From JBBDSH01 sp040905045 (GTDB taxonomy: Bacteria > Pseudomonadota > Gammaproteobacteria > Eutrophobiales > Eutrophobiaceae), in assembly GCA_040905045.1 (NCBI GenBank), contig JBBDSH010000010.1:1-12398 (forward strand): a DNA stretch of 12,398 nt, written 5' to 3'. The position numbers and the translations under genes were made by a program. Positions 5,648-12,324 of the stretch are shown piece by piece. The notes beneath the pieces are model-generated. The model worked only from the letters and a program-made list of their open reading frames with translations. It made no database searches and was not told where the DNA came from. The stretch's first letter is position 1. Each line of letters begins with the position of its first letter.

Positions 5648-7669
5648 ATTGACGTTTCTCTCCGCTTCCGCCGGGCCGCTGTCCTGCAGCCGCCGGATCT
5701 CGTCGCGGATCCGTGCCGCCTTTTCAAACTCCAGATCCCGGGCGTGTTGGTACATCTCCTCTTCCAGTTCCTGGATACGCTTGAAAATATCCTCCCGGGA
5801 AAGGGTTTCGTAGGCGGACTCATCTTCAGCCACCTTCGCCCATTTGCTGTGCCGGCCGCGCGGACCGGAATAGGCCCCCTCCATGATGTCCGTGATCATT
5901 TTCTTGATGCCTTTCGGCGTAATGCCCCTGGCCTCATTATATTCCTGCTGTTTCCGCCGCCGGCGATCGGTTTCATCCAGGGCCCGCCGCATGGAACCGG
6001 TAATCCTGTCCGCGTACATGATGGCGCGGCCGTTGATATTGCGCGCGGCGCGGCCGACGGTCTGGATAAGCGTGGTTTCCGAACGCAGAAAACCTTCCTT
6101 GTCCGCGTCCAGGATCGCCACCAGCGAGACTTCCGGCATGTCCAGGCCCTCGCGCAACAGGTTGATGCCCACCAGTACATCGAACTTGCCCAGACGCAGA
6201 TCGCGAATGATCTCCACCCGCTCGACGGTATCGATGTCGGAATGCAGATAGCGCACCTTGACGCCGTGCTCGGCCAGGTAATCGGTCAGATCCTCGGCCA
6301 TGCGCTTGGTCAATGTGGTAACCAGAACGCGCTCATTCTTCTCCACCCGCAGGGCGATCTCGGACAGCAGGTCGTCCACCTGGCTGGCCACCGGGCGCAC
6401 ATCCACTTCCGGATCCACCAGGCCCGTAGGCCGCACCACCTGTTCCACAATCCGGCCGGCATGTTCCCTCTCGTAAGGACCCGGCGTGGCGGAAACAAAA
6501 ATCGTCTGCGGCGCCAGTTGCTCGAACTCGTCGAAGCGCAGCGGCCGATTGTCCAGGGCACAGGGCAACCGGAAACCGTATTCCACCAGGTTTTCCTTGC
6601 GCGAACGGTCGCCCCGGTACATGGCACCCAGCTGCGGAATGGTGACATGGCTTTCATCAATGATGAGCAGCGCATCCGGCGGCAGATAATCAAATAAAGT
6701 CGGCGGCGGCTCGCCCGGATTGCGTCCGGACAGATAGCGCGAGTAATTCTCGATACCGGAGCAATAACCAATCTCCATGATCATCTCCAGATCGAAGCGT
6801 GTACGCTGTTCCAGCCGCTGCGCCTCCACCAGCTTGTCTTCCTTACGGAACCAGGCCAGACGGTCGTCCAGTTCCAGCTTGATGGCCTCCACCGCCTCCA
6901 GCAGGGTGTCGCGGTCGGTAACGTAGTGGGTCTTGGGATGAATGGTCACCCTCGGCACCTTGCGCGAGACTTCTCCCGTGAGAGGATCGAAGAAAGACAG
7001 GGATTCGATTTCATCGTCGAACAGCTCGATGCGAATCGCCTCGCTTTCCGATTCCGCCGGGTAAACATCGATGATATCGCCGCGCACCCGGTAGGTCGCC
7101 CGGTGCAGTTCCACCTCATTGCGGGAATACTGCATCTCGGCCAGCCGCCGCAGCAGATAGCGCTGGTTCATCTTGTCGCCGCGATCCAGGTGCAGGACCA
7201 TCTTCAGATAGGCCTGGGGATCACCGAGACCGTAAATGGCGGACACCGTCGCCACGATAATGCTGTCCCGGCGTTCCAGCAGCGCCTTGGTGGCCGACAG
7301 ACGCATCTGCTCGATGTGCTCGTTGATGGAGGCGTCCTTTTCGATATAAGTATCCGTCGTTGGAACGTACGCCTCCGGCTGATAGTAGTCGTAATAGGAA
7401 ACGAAATACTCCACGGAGTTATTGGGAAAGAAATCCCGGAACTCGCCGTAAAGCTGTGCCGCCAGCGTCTTGTTGGGCGCCAGCACCAGCGTCGGCCGCT
7501 GCACCGAACTGATGACATTGGCGATGGTGTAGGTCTTGCCGGAACCGGTAACGCCCAGCAGCGCCTGACTGGCCAGACCATCGCGCAGGCCGTCTAACAG
7601 TCCGGCAATGGCCTCCGGCTGATCACCGGTTGGCTCGAAATCGGCTTCAAGGATGAATTTACTGCTCAT
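5645..7669 (-). CDS. uvrB: UvrABC excinuclease subunit B
   Basis: UvrB is the damage-verifying helicase-like subunit of nucleotide excision repair; UvrA loads it on DNA and it recruits UvrC for incision. The 674 residues match the family. Walker A GVTGSGKT is at 39-46, the DNA-clamping beta-hairpin YYDYYQPEAY at 92-101, and the DESH motif at 338-341. Helicase motif VI, QTVGRAARN, is at 536-544, and a C-terminal UVR/UvrC-interaction helix pair (IQELEEEMYQHARDLEFEKAARIRDEI region) at about 632-660. The start is set by the family N-terminus FEPTGDQPEAI. The Shine-Dalgarno is weak, and a TATAGT at 7710-7705 is only a possible -10. I could not find a LexA box in 7670-7760, so SOS control cannot be claimed. 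The stop codon belongs to a heptad array. Confidence 0.98.
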   Translation of the reverse strand: MSSKFILEADFEPTGDQPEAIAGLLDGLRDGLASQALLGVTGSGKTYTIANVISSVQRPTLVLAPNKTLAAQLYGEFRDFFPNNSVEYFVSYYDYYQPEAYVPTTDTYIEKDASINEHIEQMRLSATKALLERRDSIIVATVSAIYGLGDPQAYLKMVLHLDRGDKMNQRYLLRRLAEMQYSRNEVELHRATYRVRGDIIDVYPAESESEAIRIELFDDEIESLSFFDPLTGEVSRKVPRVTIHPKTHYVTDRDTLLEAVEAIKLELDDRLAWFRKEDKLVEAQRLEQRTRFDLEMIMEIGYCSGIENYSRYLSGRNPGEPPPTLFDYLPPDALLIIDESHVTIPQLGAMYRGDRSRKENLVEYGFRLPCALDNRPLRFDEFEQLAPQTIFVSATPGPYEREHAGRIVEQVVRPTGLVDPEVDVRPVASQVDDLLSEIALRVEKNERVLVTTLTKRMAEDLTDYLAEHGVKVRYLHSDIDTVERVEIIRDLRLGKFDVLVGINLLREGLDMPEVSLVAILDADKEGFLRSETTLIQTVGRAARNINGRAIMYADRITGSMRRALDETDRRRRKQQEYNEARGITPKGIKKMITDIMEGAYSGPRGRHSKWAKVAEDESAYETLSREDIFKRIQELEEEMYQHARDLEFEKAARIRDEIRRLQDSGPAEAERNVN

Positions 7670-7760
7670 TCAGGTCTGGATAACGCCGGTTTGGAAAAAC
7701 TTCGACTATACAACATGTCCCGCGGCGGCGGCGAGCCCGACTTTGGAGCTACAGTTATCC

Positions 7761-7852
7761 GGTGGGTTTCGCGCTCCGCGCTCTACCCACCCTACCCGGG
7801 GTTTGTCGCGGAATCATGTGGGTGGGTTGAACGTTGTTTGTGAAACCCACCA
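7761..7852. repeat. GGTGGGTTTC/GAAACCCACC palindromic repeat element
   Basis: This lies in the 290-bp gap between uvrB and the antitoxin gene. Outer arms GGTGGGTTTC (7761-7770) and GAAACCCACC (7842-7851) are perfect inverted repeats. Inside are the GCGCTCCGCGC hairpin with CTACCCACCCTAC, and a second GTGGGT half near 7818-7826. The layout, two hairpins inside inverted arms, resembles a REPIN of a family distinct from the TGTAGGAG one. The rest of 7670-7959 shows no gene. Confidence 0.65.
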
Positions 7853-7959
7853 TAACCATGGTTCCATCTCGCAAACCAAACCCTTGAGCCGAGAGCAGAT
7901 ACTCTAAAGATAGATAAACTGTATAATGCAAGACTTGACCCCTCCTTCCCTCCTAAGAC

Positions 7960-8328
7960 TCACAAAAACCGCCGGTAATCGCAATCCAGTACTTTGGCCA
8001 GACGCCGCGCAGTGGCCTTGGTGATTGAGCGTTTGTTATGCTCCATCTCCGAGAGATGATGCTGTCGAACGTCAATCATTTCCGCAAGCCGGGCCTGGGT
8101 AAGCTCGGCACGTTGCCGATATAGCCGGAGAAAGTAACCGGGGCTGCGATAATCGTCGCCGTATCTCGCACGTACACTGTCATGAACTGCCGAGACCGGT
8201 ACATGTTCCTGGTCCTGATAACGATCCAACGCTTCATGCACAAGATTTTTGAGCCTGGCAGTATTCACTCGATTGGTCGTCTTGATGACAACGTCACCCA
8301 GTTCATGATTGATTTTCATTTGACTCAT
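7960..8328 (-). CDS. XRE-family HTH antitoxin, partner of the upstream toxin
   Basis: The 122-residue protein has a C-terminal helix-turn-helix of the Xre/Cro type (about 67-117: LYRQRAELTQARLAEMI, then HHLSEMEHNKRSITKATA). It also has a roughly 60-residue N-terminal region without a recognised motif, which may bind the toxin. It should neutralise the toxin and repress the shared promoter by binding the palindrome at 8601-8623. The ATG overlaps the toxin stop by 4 bp (ATGA), with GAGG 7 nt upstream, so translation is coupled. Toxin-first order is as in higBA-type systems, but antitoxins of this shape accompany several RelE/ParE toxins, so no symbol is given. The function is inferred from family and context. 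Confidence 0.85.
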   Translation of the reverse strand: MSQMKINHELGDVVIKTTNRVNTARLKNLVHEALDRYQDQEHVPVSAVHDSVRARYGDDYRSPGYFLRLYRQRAELTQARLAEMIDVRQHHLSEMEHNKRSITKATARRLAKVLDCDYRRFL

Positions 8329-8594
8329 CGATAAGCCTCACGCCGATGTCCGACATAAAATACTTCGATTTCCAATTCCCGGCTCCGGATAATCCGATAA
8401 CGCATCCGGTACCGATAAGTAATCCTGAGACGATATTCATCACGGGCGGTTTTAATAATATTCCATCCTTTGGGCCGGATCCCCTGCTCTTCCAGATCGC
8501 TGACGGCCAGGTCCGCAAGATCCTGGATGCGACATGGTAATAACGAGAATTGCTTATACGCCTTACGCGTAAATTGGACGGTCCATATCCGCAT
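8325..8594 (-). CDS. RelE/ParE-superfamily toxin
   Basis: The 89-residue basic protein has the compact RelE/ParE plan: a beta-strand start (IWTVQFTRKAYKQF), a helical pair (to about 37), then strands rich in Arg and Tyr (EYRLRITYRYRMRYRII). It ends in the family-typical EVFYVGHRREAYR. RelE/HigB members cut mRNA on the ribosome while ParE members poison gyrase; the sequence alone does not decide which. The gene precedes its antitoxin and overlaps it by 4 bp. No Shine-Dalgarno is seen before the ATG at 8594, and the best promoter would start transcription almost at the ATG, so it may be leaderless or poorly translated. The pair is flanked by repeats on both sides and is likely an accessory insertion. 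Confidence 0.87.
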   Translation of the reverse strand: MRIWTVQFTRKAYKQFSLLPCRIQDLADLAVSDLEEQGIRPKGWNIIKTARDEYRLRITYRYRMRYRIIRSRELEIEVFYVGHRREAYR

Positions 8595-8600
8595 TGGGTA

Positions 8601-8623
8601 AATATACCAAATAAAGGTATATT
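8601..8623. promoter_or_regulatory. Palindromic operator of the toxin-antitoxin pair, overlapping its promoter
   Basis: AATATACC (8601-8608) and GGTATATT (8616-8623) are perfect 8-bp inverted arms around a 7-bp centre, just upstream of the toxin ATG. On the minus strand an extended -10, TGGTATATT, overlaps one arm. A weak -35, TTTCAT (8629-8624), stands 17 bp upstream of the TATATT hexamer. Autorepression by the HTH antitoxin, alone or with toxin, is the expected use and is inferred. Confidence 0.65.
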
Positions 8624-8635
8624 ATGAAAGTGTTC

Positions 8636-8720
8636 ATTCGGCCCGGGGCGGGCCTCCTACAAGCTCCGTTTCGCTCGCAAGCCAAACCCTGATGGTAGGA
8701 GCGGCGACCCCGCCGCGAAC
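8636..8720. repeat. REPIN-like element upstream of the toxin-antitoxin pair
   Basis: This is a short, clean copy of the TGTAGGAG family, from ATTCGGCC to CCGCGAAC. Both hairpins are present, the right one in the simple form GCGGCGACCCCGCCGC. The right core is GGTAGGAG. Confidence 0.75.
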
Positions 8721-8754
8721 AGAGTTGAATTCCGGCAACAAAACGATGCCTTTC

Positions 8755-8783
8755 ATTCGAGCCGGGGCTGACCTCCTACCTCC
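8755..8783. repeat. Solo half-REP fragment
   Basis: ATTCGAGCCGGGGCTGACC followed by TCCTACCTCC matches the left half only of the TGTAGGAG elements. No facing half follows. Confidence 0.5.
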
Positions 8784-8836
8784 ATGGTTATACTCCGGAG
8801 ATAAACAGTGTAGCCATCCGGGCGGGTTTCATTGAC

Positions 8837-9037
8837 TGGATGCCGGATGACCTGAACAACGTGATCGGAGCCTGCCCCGGCATGTCCCCGGCTTGCAGCG
8901 TACCGGGGCAAGTGTAAGCCGGGGGCATGACAGCCTCGGATTTCCGTCATACCGGCCGGGCGTTGTTTGCCCGAGCCGGTATCCATGAGCCGAGTAATTC
9001 ACGGGTAGTGGATGCCGGATGACCTGAACAACGTGAT
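8837..9037. repeat. Second-family repeat region (CCGTCATACCGG type) with nested hairpins
   Basis: An identical 29-bp sequence beginning TGGATGCCGGATGACC occurs at 8837-8865 and 9009-9037. Between them lie a compound CCCCGG/CCGGGG hairpin block (about 8871-8930) and a CCGTCATACCGGC...GCCGGTATCCA hairpin (arms 8949-8956 and 8975-8982). It is the same family as 11951-12398. The element ends 28 bp from the tRNA-Asn 3' end. No protein gene is supported in 8595-9065. Confidence 0.7.
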
Positions 9038-9065
9038 TGAGTGGTGGTTCGCAAGAACGACAAAT

Positions 9066-9141
9066 TGGCTCCCCGGGACGGGCTCGAACCGCCGACCTAG
9101 TGATTAACAGTCACCCGCTCTACCGACTGAGCTACCGGGGA
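9066..9141 (-). tRNA. tRNA-Asn (anticodon GTT)
   Basis: The 76-nt cloverleaf has acceptor arms TCCCCGG and CCGGGGA, a D-arm with AGCTCAGTCGGTAGAGC, an anticodon stem GGTGA/TCACT around loop CTGTTAA (anticodon GTT), a T-arm with GGTTCGAGCCC, discriminator G and an encoded CCA. It stands alone, downstream of manC. Confidence 0.97.
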
Positions 9142-9155
9142 ATCAGGGAAGGCGT

Positions 9156-9184
9156 ATGTTACAAACCGGGGTTGCTCCGGTCAA
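9156..9184 (-). promoter_or_regulatory. Sigma-70 promoter of tRNA-Asn
   Basis: Minus strand: -35 TTGACC (9184-9179), 17-bp spacer, -10 TAACAT (9161-9156). The -10 ends 14 bp before the mature tRNA. The -35 lies about 18 bp past the manC stop, so the tRNA has its own promoter immediately after manC. Confidence 0.7.
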
Positions 9185-9202
9185 CTTTTAACGCATTTTA
9201 CT

Positions 9203-10666
9203 TCAATTGCGGTTATAGACGTCCTCAAAACGCACGATATCGTCCTCGCCCAGATAATCGCCCGACTGCACCTCGATGACCTCCAGGGGCACATCACCCG
9301 GATTGGCGAGCCGGTGCACGGCGCCGATGGGGATGTAGGTGGACTGATTGGGTTCCAGGGTGAAAACATCTTCATCCCTTGTGACCTCGGCAATCCCCTG
9401 GACGACCACCCAGTGCTCCGCCCGGTGATGGTGCTTCTGCAGGGAAAGCTTCTGTCCGGGATTGACGGTCAACCGCTTCACCTGGAAGGCTTCGCCGCTG
9501 TCGATGGATTCATAACTGCCCCAGGGCCGATAGACACGCTGGTGATGCAGATGTTCATTACGATTACCGGCTTTCAAGGCCTCGACCACCTGCTTGACGT
9601 CCTGGGCACAGTCGCGATTGGTCACCAGGACAGCGTCGGTGGTTTCAATAATCACCAGATTTTCCACGCCCAGTGCCGAGACCAGGCGTCGTTGACTGCT
9701 GATCATGCAATGACGACTATCAATAACCAGGCCGTCGCCATGGATCACATTACCGTGTTCATCCTTGTCCATGATCTGCCAGAACCCGTCCCAGGAACCG
9801 ATGTCGGACCACCCCGCATCCATCTTTACCACGGCGGCGCGGATACCCGGGTATTGATCCAGTTTTTCCATAACCGCGTAATCAATGGAGTCGGAAGGAC
9901 AAGCGGTAAAGGCGTTTTCCTCCAGACGGACAAAATCCAGCTCTTCGTTCCGCCCCTGGTAGGCTTCCCGGCAGGACGCCAGCATGGACGGCGCCAGCTC
10001 ACCGATGGCGGCCAGCCAGTTCGCCGCGCTGACGATAAAAAGACCGCCGTTCCAGGAATAGTTGCCCTCTGCAAGGAATTGTTCGGCCGTGGATTGATCC
10101 GGTTTTTCCGTAAACGCCTCCACCAGGCAGGCCCCGGCATCATCCGAAAGCGGCTCGCCGTGCCGGATATAACCGAAGCCGGTCTCGGGCCGAACCGGCT
10201 TGATCCCGAGAGTAACGATATAATTATCCGATGCCAGTAGTACGGCGCGCTCGATTGCCTCATAAAAACCCGGACATTCCTCAATCAAATGATCCGCGGG
10301 CATGAGCACCAGCACTGTATTGCTGTCTTCCTGGGCAAGGGCGGCCACGGTCAAGGCCGGCGCTGTATTCCGGCCGACCGGTTCGAGAAAAATCCGGCAG
10401 TTCCCGATCCCGGCCTCCTGTGCCTGTTCGGCAACCAGGAAACGGTGTTCCTGATTGCAAATGACCAGGGGTTCCAGAATTTCGGCTCCGTTCAGCCCGT
10501 GTTTCTCCTTATCAATACGTCGAAGGGTCTTCTGCAACAGCGATGCTTCATCACCGAAAGACAATAATTGTTTCGGGTAATGCTCGCGTGATAACGGCCA
10601 CAAACGCGTACCGCCGCCGCCGGCGAGAATGACCGGAACGATTTTGATTGTATCCTTTGGTGTCAT
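9203..10666 (-). CDS. manC: Mannose-1-phosphate guanylyltransferase / mannose-6-phosphate isomerase
   Basis: This bifunctional enzyme makes GDP-mannose from GTP and mannose-1-phosphate and, in two-domain members, interconverts fructose-6-P and mannose-6-P. GDP-mannose feeds O-antigen, exopolysaccharide and GDP-fucose or rhamnose routes. The 487 residues carry the nucleotidyltransferase signature GGGGTRLWPLSREHYPKQ (16-33), MPADHLI (122-128), FTEKPD (185-190) and GWSDIGSWDG (285-294). A cupin-type isomerase domain begins after about residue 370, with HHHRAEHWVV (412-421) and a HRLANPG tail motif (451-457). The length equals the family norm. AAGGA lies about 12 nt before the ATG, a long spacing, so translation may be modest. 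It lies downstream of galU on the same strand, separated by 296 bp of REPINs. Its link to surface sugar synthesis agrees with galU. Confidence 0.96.
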   Translation of the reverse strand: MTPKDTIKIVPVILAGGGGTRLWPLSREHYPKQLLSFGDEASLLQKTLRRIDKEKHGLNGAEILEPLVICNQEHRFLVAEQAQEAGIGNCRIFLEPVGRNTAPALTVAALAQEDSNTVLVLMPADHLIEECPGFYEAIERAVLLASDNYIVTLGIKPVRPETGFGYIRHGEPLSDDAGACLVEAFTEKPDQSTAEQFLAEGNYSWNGGLFIVSAANWLAAIGELAPSMLASCREAYQGRNEELDFVRLEENAFTACPSDSIDYAVMEKLDQYPGIRAAVVKMDAGWSDIGSWDGFWQIMDKDEHGNVIHGDGLVIDSRHCMISSQRRLVSALGVENLVIIETTDAVLVTNRDCAQDVKQVVEALKAGNRNEHLHHQRVYRPWGSYESIDSGEAFQVKRLTVNPGQKLSLQKHHHRAEHWVVVQGIAEVTRDEDVFTLEPNQSTYIPIGAVHRLANPGDVPLEVIEVQSGDYLGEDDIVRFEDVYNRN

Positions 10667-10701
10667 AGTTCAATACTTTCCTTTAGCCTCTAAAAAGCGA
10701 T

Positions 10702-10816
10702 ATTCGGCCCGGGGGCGGGCCTCCTACAAGCTCCGTTTCACACCAGTGCCGAAACCTCGCTTGCGGGAGCGGCCACCCCGGCTTACAGCATGCCGGGGCA
10801 GGCTCTGCCGCGAATC
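10702..10816. repeat. REPIN-like element, first of two between galU and manC
   Basis: It runs from ATTCGGCC to GCGAATC with inverted cores. The right core is changed to TGCGGGAG, but the nested CCCCGG...CCGGGGCAGGCTCTGCC segment matches the copies at 2750-3005. Confidence 0.75.
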
Positions 10817-10821
10817 ATTTC

Positions 10822-10961
10822 ATTCGGCCCGGGGCGGGCCTCCTACAGGCTTCGTTTCACGCCGTCGCCAAACCCTGGTTGTGGGAGCGGCGACCCCGGC
10901 TTACGCCTGCCCCGGTACGCTGCAAGCCGGGGGCATGCCGGGGCAGGCTCGGCCGCGAATC
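10822..10961. repeat. REPIN-like element with enlarged nested hairpins, abutting the galU stop
   Basis: This copy is 140 bp, against about 85-90 bp for simple ones. The extra length is a compound of alternating CCCCGG and CCGGGG stems within the right hairpin (about 10892-10950). It ends 1 bp from the galU TAA (10965-10963). Confidence 0.75.
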
Positions 10962-10962
10962 A

Positions 10963-11841
10963 TTAATTCTCCTGCAAGGATTCTCTGATCAGATCCCGGA
11001 ATTCCGGCCCAACCTCTTCATTCGCGAGGGCATAATGCACAATAGCCTCCAGGTAACCCGACTTGTGCCCGCAGTCAAAACGCTTGCCGTGGAACTCCCA
11101 GGCATACACATCCTCTTTCTTCAACAACGCCGCGATGGCATCGGTCACCTGGATTTCACCGCCCACACCCGGTTCGGTCTTTTCCAGTAACGGAAATATC
11201 TCCGGCGTCAGTATATAACGCCCTACCACGGCGAGATTCGAGGGGGCCTTCTCCGGCGCCGGCTTTTCCACAATCTTGTTGATCCTGTGAAGATCGTTAT
11301 CCGACTCGGCAATATCGACAATACCATACCGATCCGTGCGTTCACGATCCACGGGCTCCACCGCGATAATACTCGCCTGCTTCTCCTGGTATTTGTCCAC
11401 CATCTTCTTTAACAGGAATTCGTCTTCCATGAGATCGTCCGGCAGGATCACGGCAAAGGGTTCATTGCCGACAGCGGCGCGGGCACAGAGTATGGCATGC
11501 CCCAGACCCAGCGCCTCGGACTGGCGCACATAGGCGCAATGAACGTCGTCCGGAATGAGCGAACGAAGCAGTTCCAGTTCCTTCGATTTGTTTTTCTTTT
11601 CCAGTTCCGTTTCCAGTTCATAGGACTTGTCCAGATAATCCTGAATACTGGTTTTCGTGCGGGAAACGACAAAGACAAGTTCCGTGATGCCGGCATTGAT
11701 CGCCTCATCGACCACGTATTGCAGTATCGGCTTGTCGACAACCGGCAGCAATTCCTTGGGAATGGACTTGGTTGCCGGCAGGATTCTCGTACCGAGACCG
11801 GCAACGGGAAAGACCGCTTTTTTTATTATGGAATCCGTCAT
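10963..11841 (-). CDS. galU: UTP-glucose-1-phosphate uridylyltransferase
   Basis: This enzyme makes UDP-glucose from UTP and glucose-1-phosphate for LPS core, exopolysaccharide and UDP-glucuronate synthesis. From ATG at 11841 the protein has 292 residues with the bacterial GalU signature GLGTRILPATKSIPKE (15-30), LPVVDKPILQYVVDEA, the QSEALGLGHAI loop, ILPDDLM, a VEKP motif, and GGEIQVTDAI followed by GKRFDCGHKSGYLEA. An in-frame TTG at 11862 would add 7 residues (MIKPTKP). I prefer the ATG because it matches where the family N-terminus (MTDSIIKKAVFPVAG) begins; neither start has a clear Shine-Dalgarno. A possible promoter lies at 11878-11906. The gene leads toward manC, and both serve nucleotide-sugar supply. 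Confidence 0.96.
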   Translation of the reverse strand: MTDSIIKKAVFPVAGLGTRILPATKSIPKELLPVVDKPILQYVVDEAINAGITELVFVVSRTKTSIQDYLDKSYELETELEKKNKSKELELLRSLIPDDVHCAYVRQSEALGLGHAILCARAAVGNEPFAVILPDDLMEDEFLLKKMVDKYQEKQASIIAVEPVDRERTDRYGIVDIAESDNDLHRINKIVEKPAPEKAPSNLAVVGRYILTPEIFPLLEKTEPGVGGEIQVTDAIAALLKKEDVYAWEFHGKRFDCGHKSGYLEAIVHYALANEEVGPEFRDLIRESLQEN

Positions 11842-11877
11842 GGGTTTTGTGGGCTTTATCAAACCTGAGCGTGCAGT

Positions 11878-11906
11878 ATTGTATTCGCCCCGTAGCCATA
11901 CCGAAA
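11878..11906 (-). promoter_or_regulatory. Possible galU promoter
   Basis: Minus strand: -10 TACAAT (11883-11878) with a 17-bp spacer to a weak -35, TTTCGG (11906-11901). This would give a leader of about 30 nt before the galU ATG. The -10 is good and the -35 poor. Confidence 0.35.
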
Positions 11907-11950
11907 GTGGAAAATCCCTGCAATCGAGGATAAGGCGGCAGTACGGTTAT

Positions 11951-12012
11951 CTCCTCCGTCATACCAGGCGAGCGGTCTCCTCCTCCGTCATACCAGGCGA
12001 GCGGATCTCCTC
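11951..12012. repeat. Tandem half-elements of the CCGTCATACC family
   Basis: Two successive units containing CTCCGTCATACCAGGCGAGC start at 11954 and 11983. A third related unit starts at 12013 (CTCCGTCATACCGGCCGAGC), giving a period of 29-30 bp. The first two carry CCAGGC instead of CCGGCC and lack the facing hairpin arm. Confidence 0.75.
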
Positions 12013-12125
12013 CTCCGTCATACCGGCCGAGCGTTGTGTGCGAGAGCCGGTATCCAGAGGAGCACCTATAAGCAACAAGCTACAGGCTACAAGAATGGAT
12101 ACCGGATAGCGCTGAACAACGCGCT
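12013..12125. repeat. 113-bp direct repeat, copy 1
   Basis: This matches 12212-12324 with one mismatch by eye (199-bp offset). It contains the hairpin ATACCGGC (12020-12027)/GCCGGTAT (12046-12053), a short heptad stretch AAGCAAC-AAGCTAC-AGGCTAC (12070-12090), and TGGATACCGGAT with an AGCGC...GCGCT stem. Confidence 0.85.
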
Positions 12126-12130
12126 CGTAG

Positions 12131-12183
12131 CCTGCCCCGGCTCTTTGACCGGGGCAGGCCCCGGCTCTTTGACCGGGGCAGGC
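12131..12183. repeat. Tandem 24-bp hairpin units between the two direct repeats
   Basis: CCTGCCCCGG-CTCTTTGA-CCGGGGCAGG (12131-12158) is a perfect 10-bp stem with an 8-nt loop. The 23-mer starting CCGGCTCTTTGACC at 12137 recurs at 12161, a period of 24. It belongs to the nested hairpin family seen in the REPINs. Confidence 0.75.
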
Positions 12184-12211
12184 TTAAGCCGGGGGCATGA
12201 TGACTTCTCTT

Positions 12212-12324
12212 CTCCGTCATACCGGCCGAGCGTTGTGTGCGAGAGCCGGTATCCAGAGGAGCACCTATAAGCAACAGGCTACAGGCTACAAGAATGGATA
12301 CCGGATAGCGCTGAACAACGCGCT
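12212..12324. repeat. 113-bp direct repeat, copy 2
   Basis: This is the second copy of 12013-12125, here continuing into CCGGCATGACGG (12326-12337). That is the reverse complement of the element's left end apart from one A/G change. The full symmetric element is therefore about 12214-12337. Confidence 0.85.

Noticed and set aside
5624..6697. Plus-strand open frame (357 aa) opposite uvrB
   Set aside because: It is a shadow of uvrB; no motif, and its start lies in the heptad array.
7670..7760. LexA/SOS box before uvrB
   Set aside because: I looked for CTG-N10-CAG and close variants on both strands and found none.
9040..9065. Terminator after tRNA-Asn (GTTC-TTGC-GAAC hairpin)
   Set aside because: The stem is only 4 bp and no T-run follows, so termination cannot be claimed.
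12034..12274. Small open frames on both strands in the terminal repeats
   Set aside because: The frames are made of hairpin repeats and direct repeats, the translations are repetitive, and there is no ribosome site.
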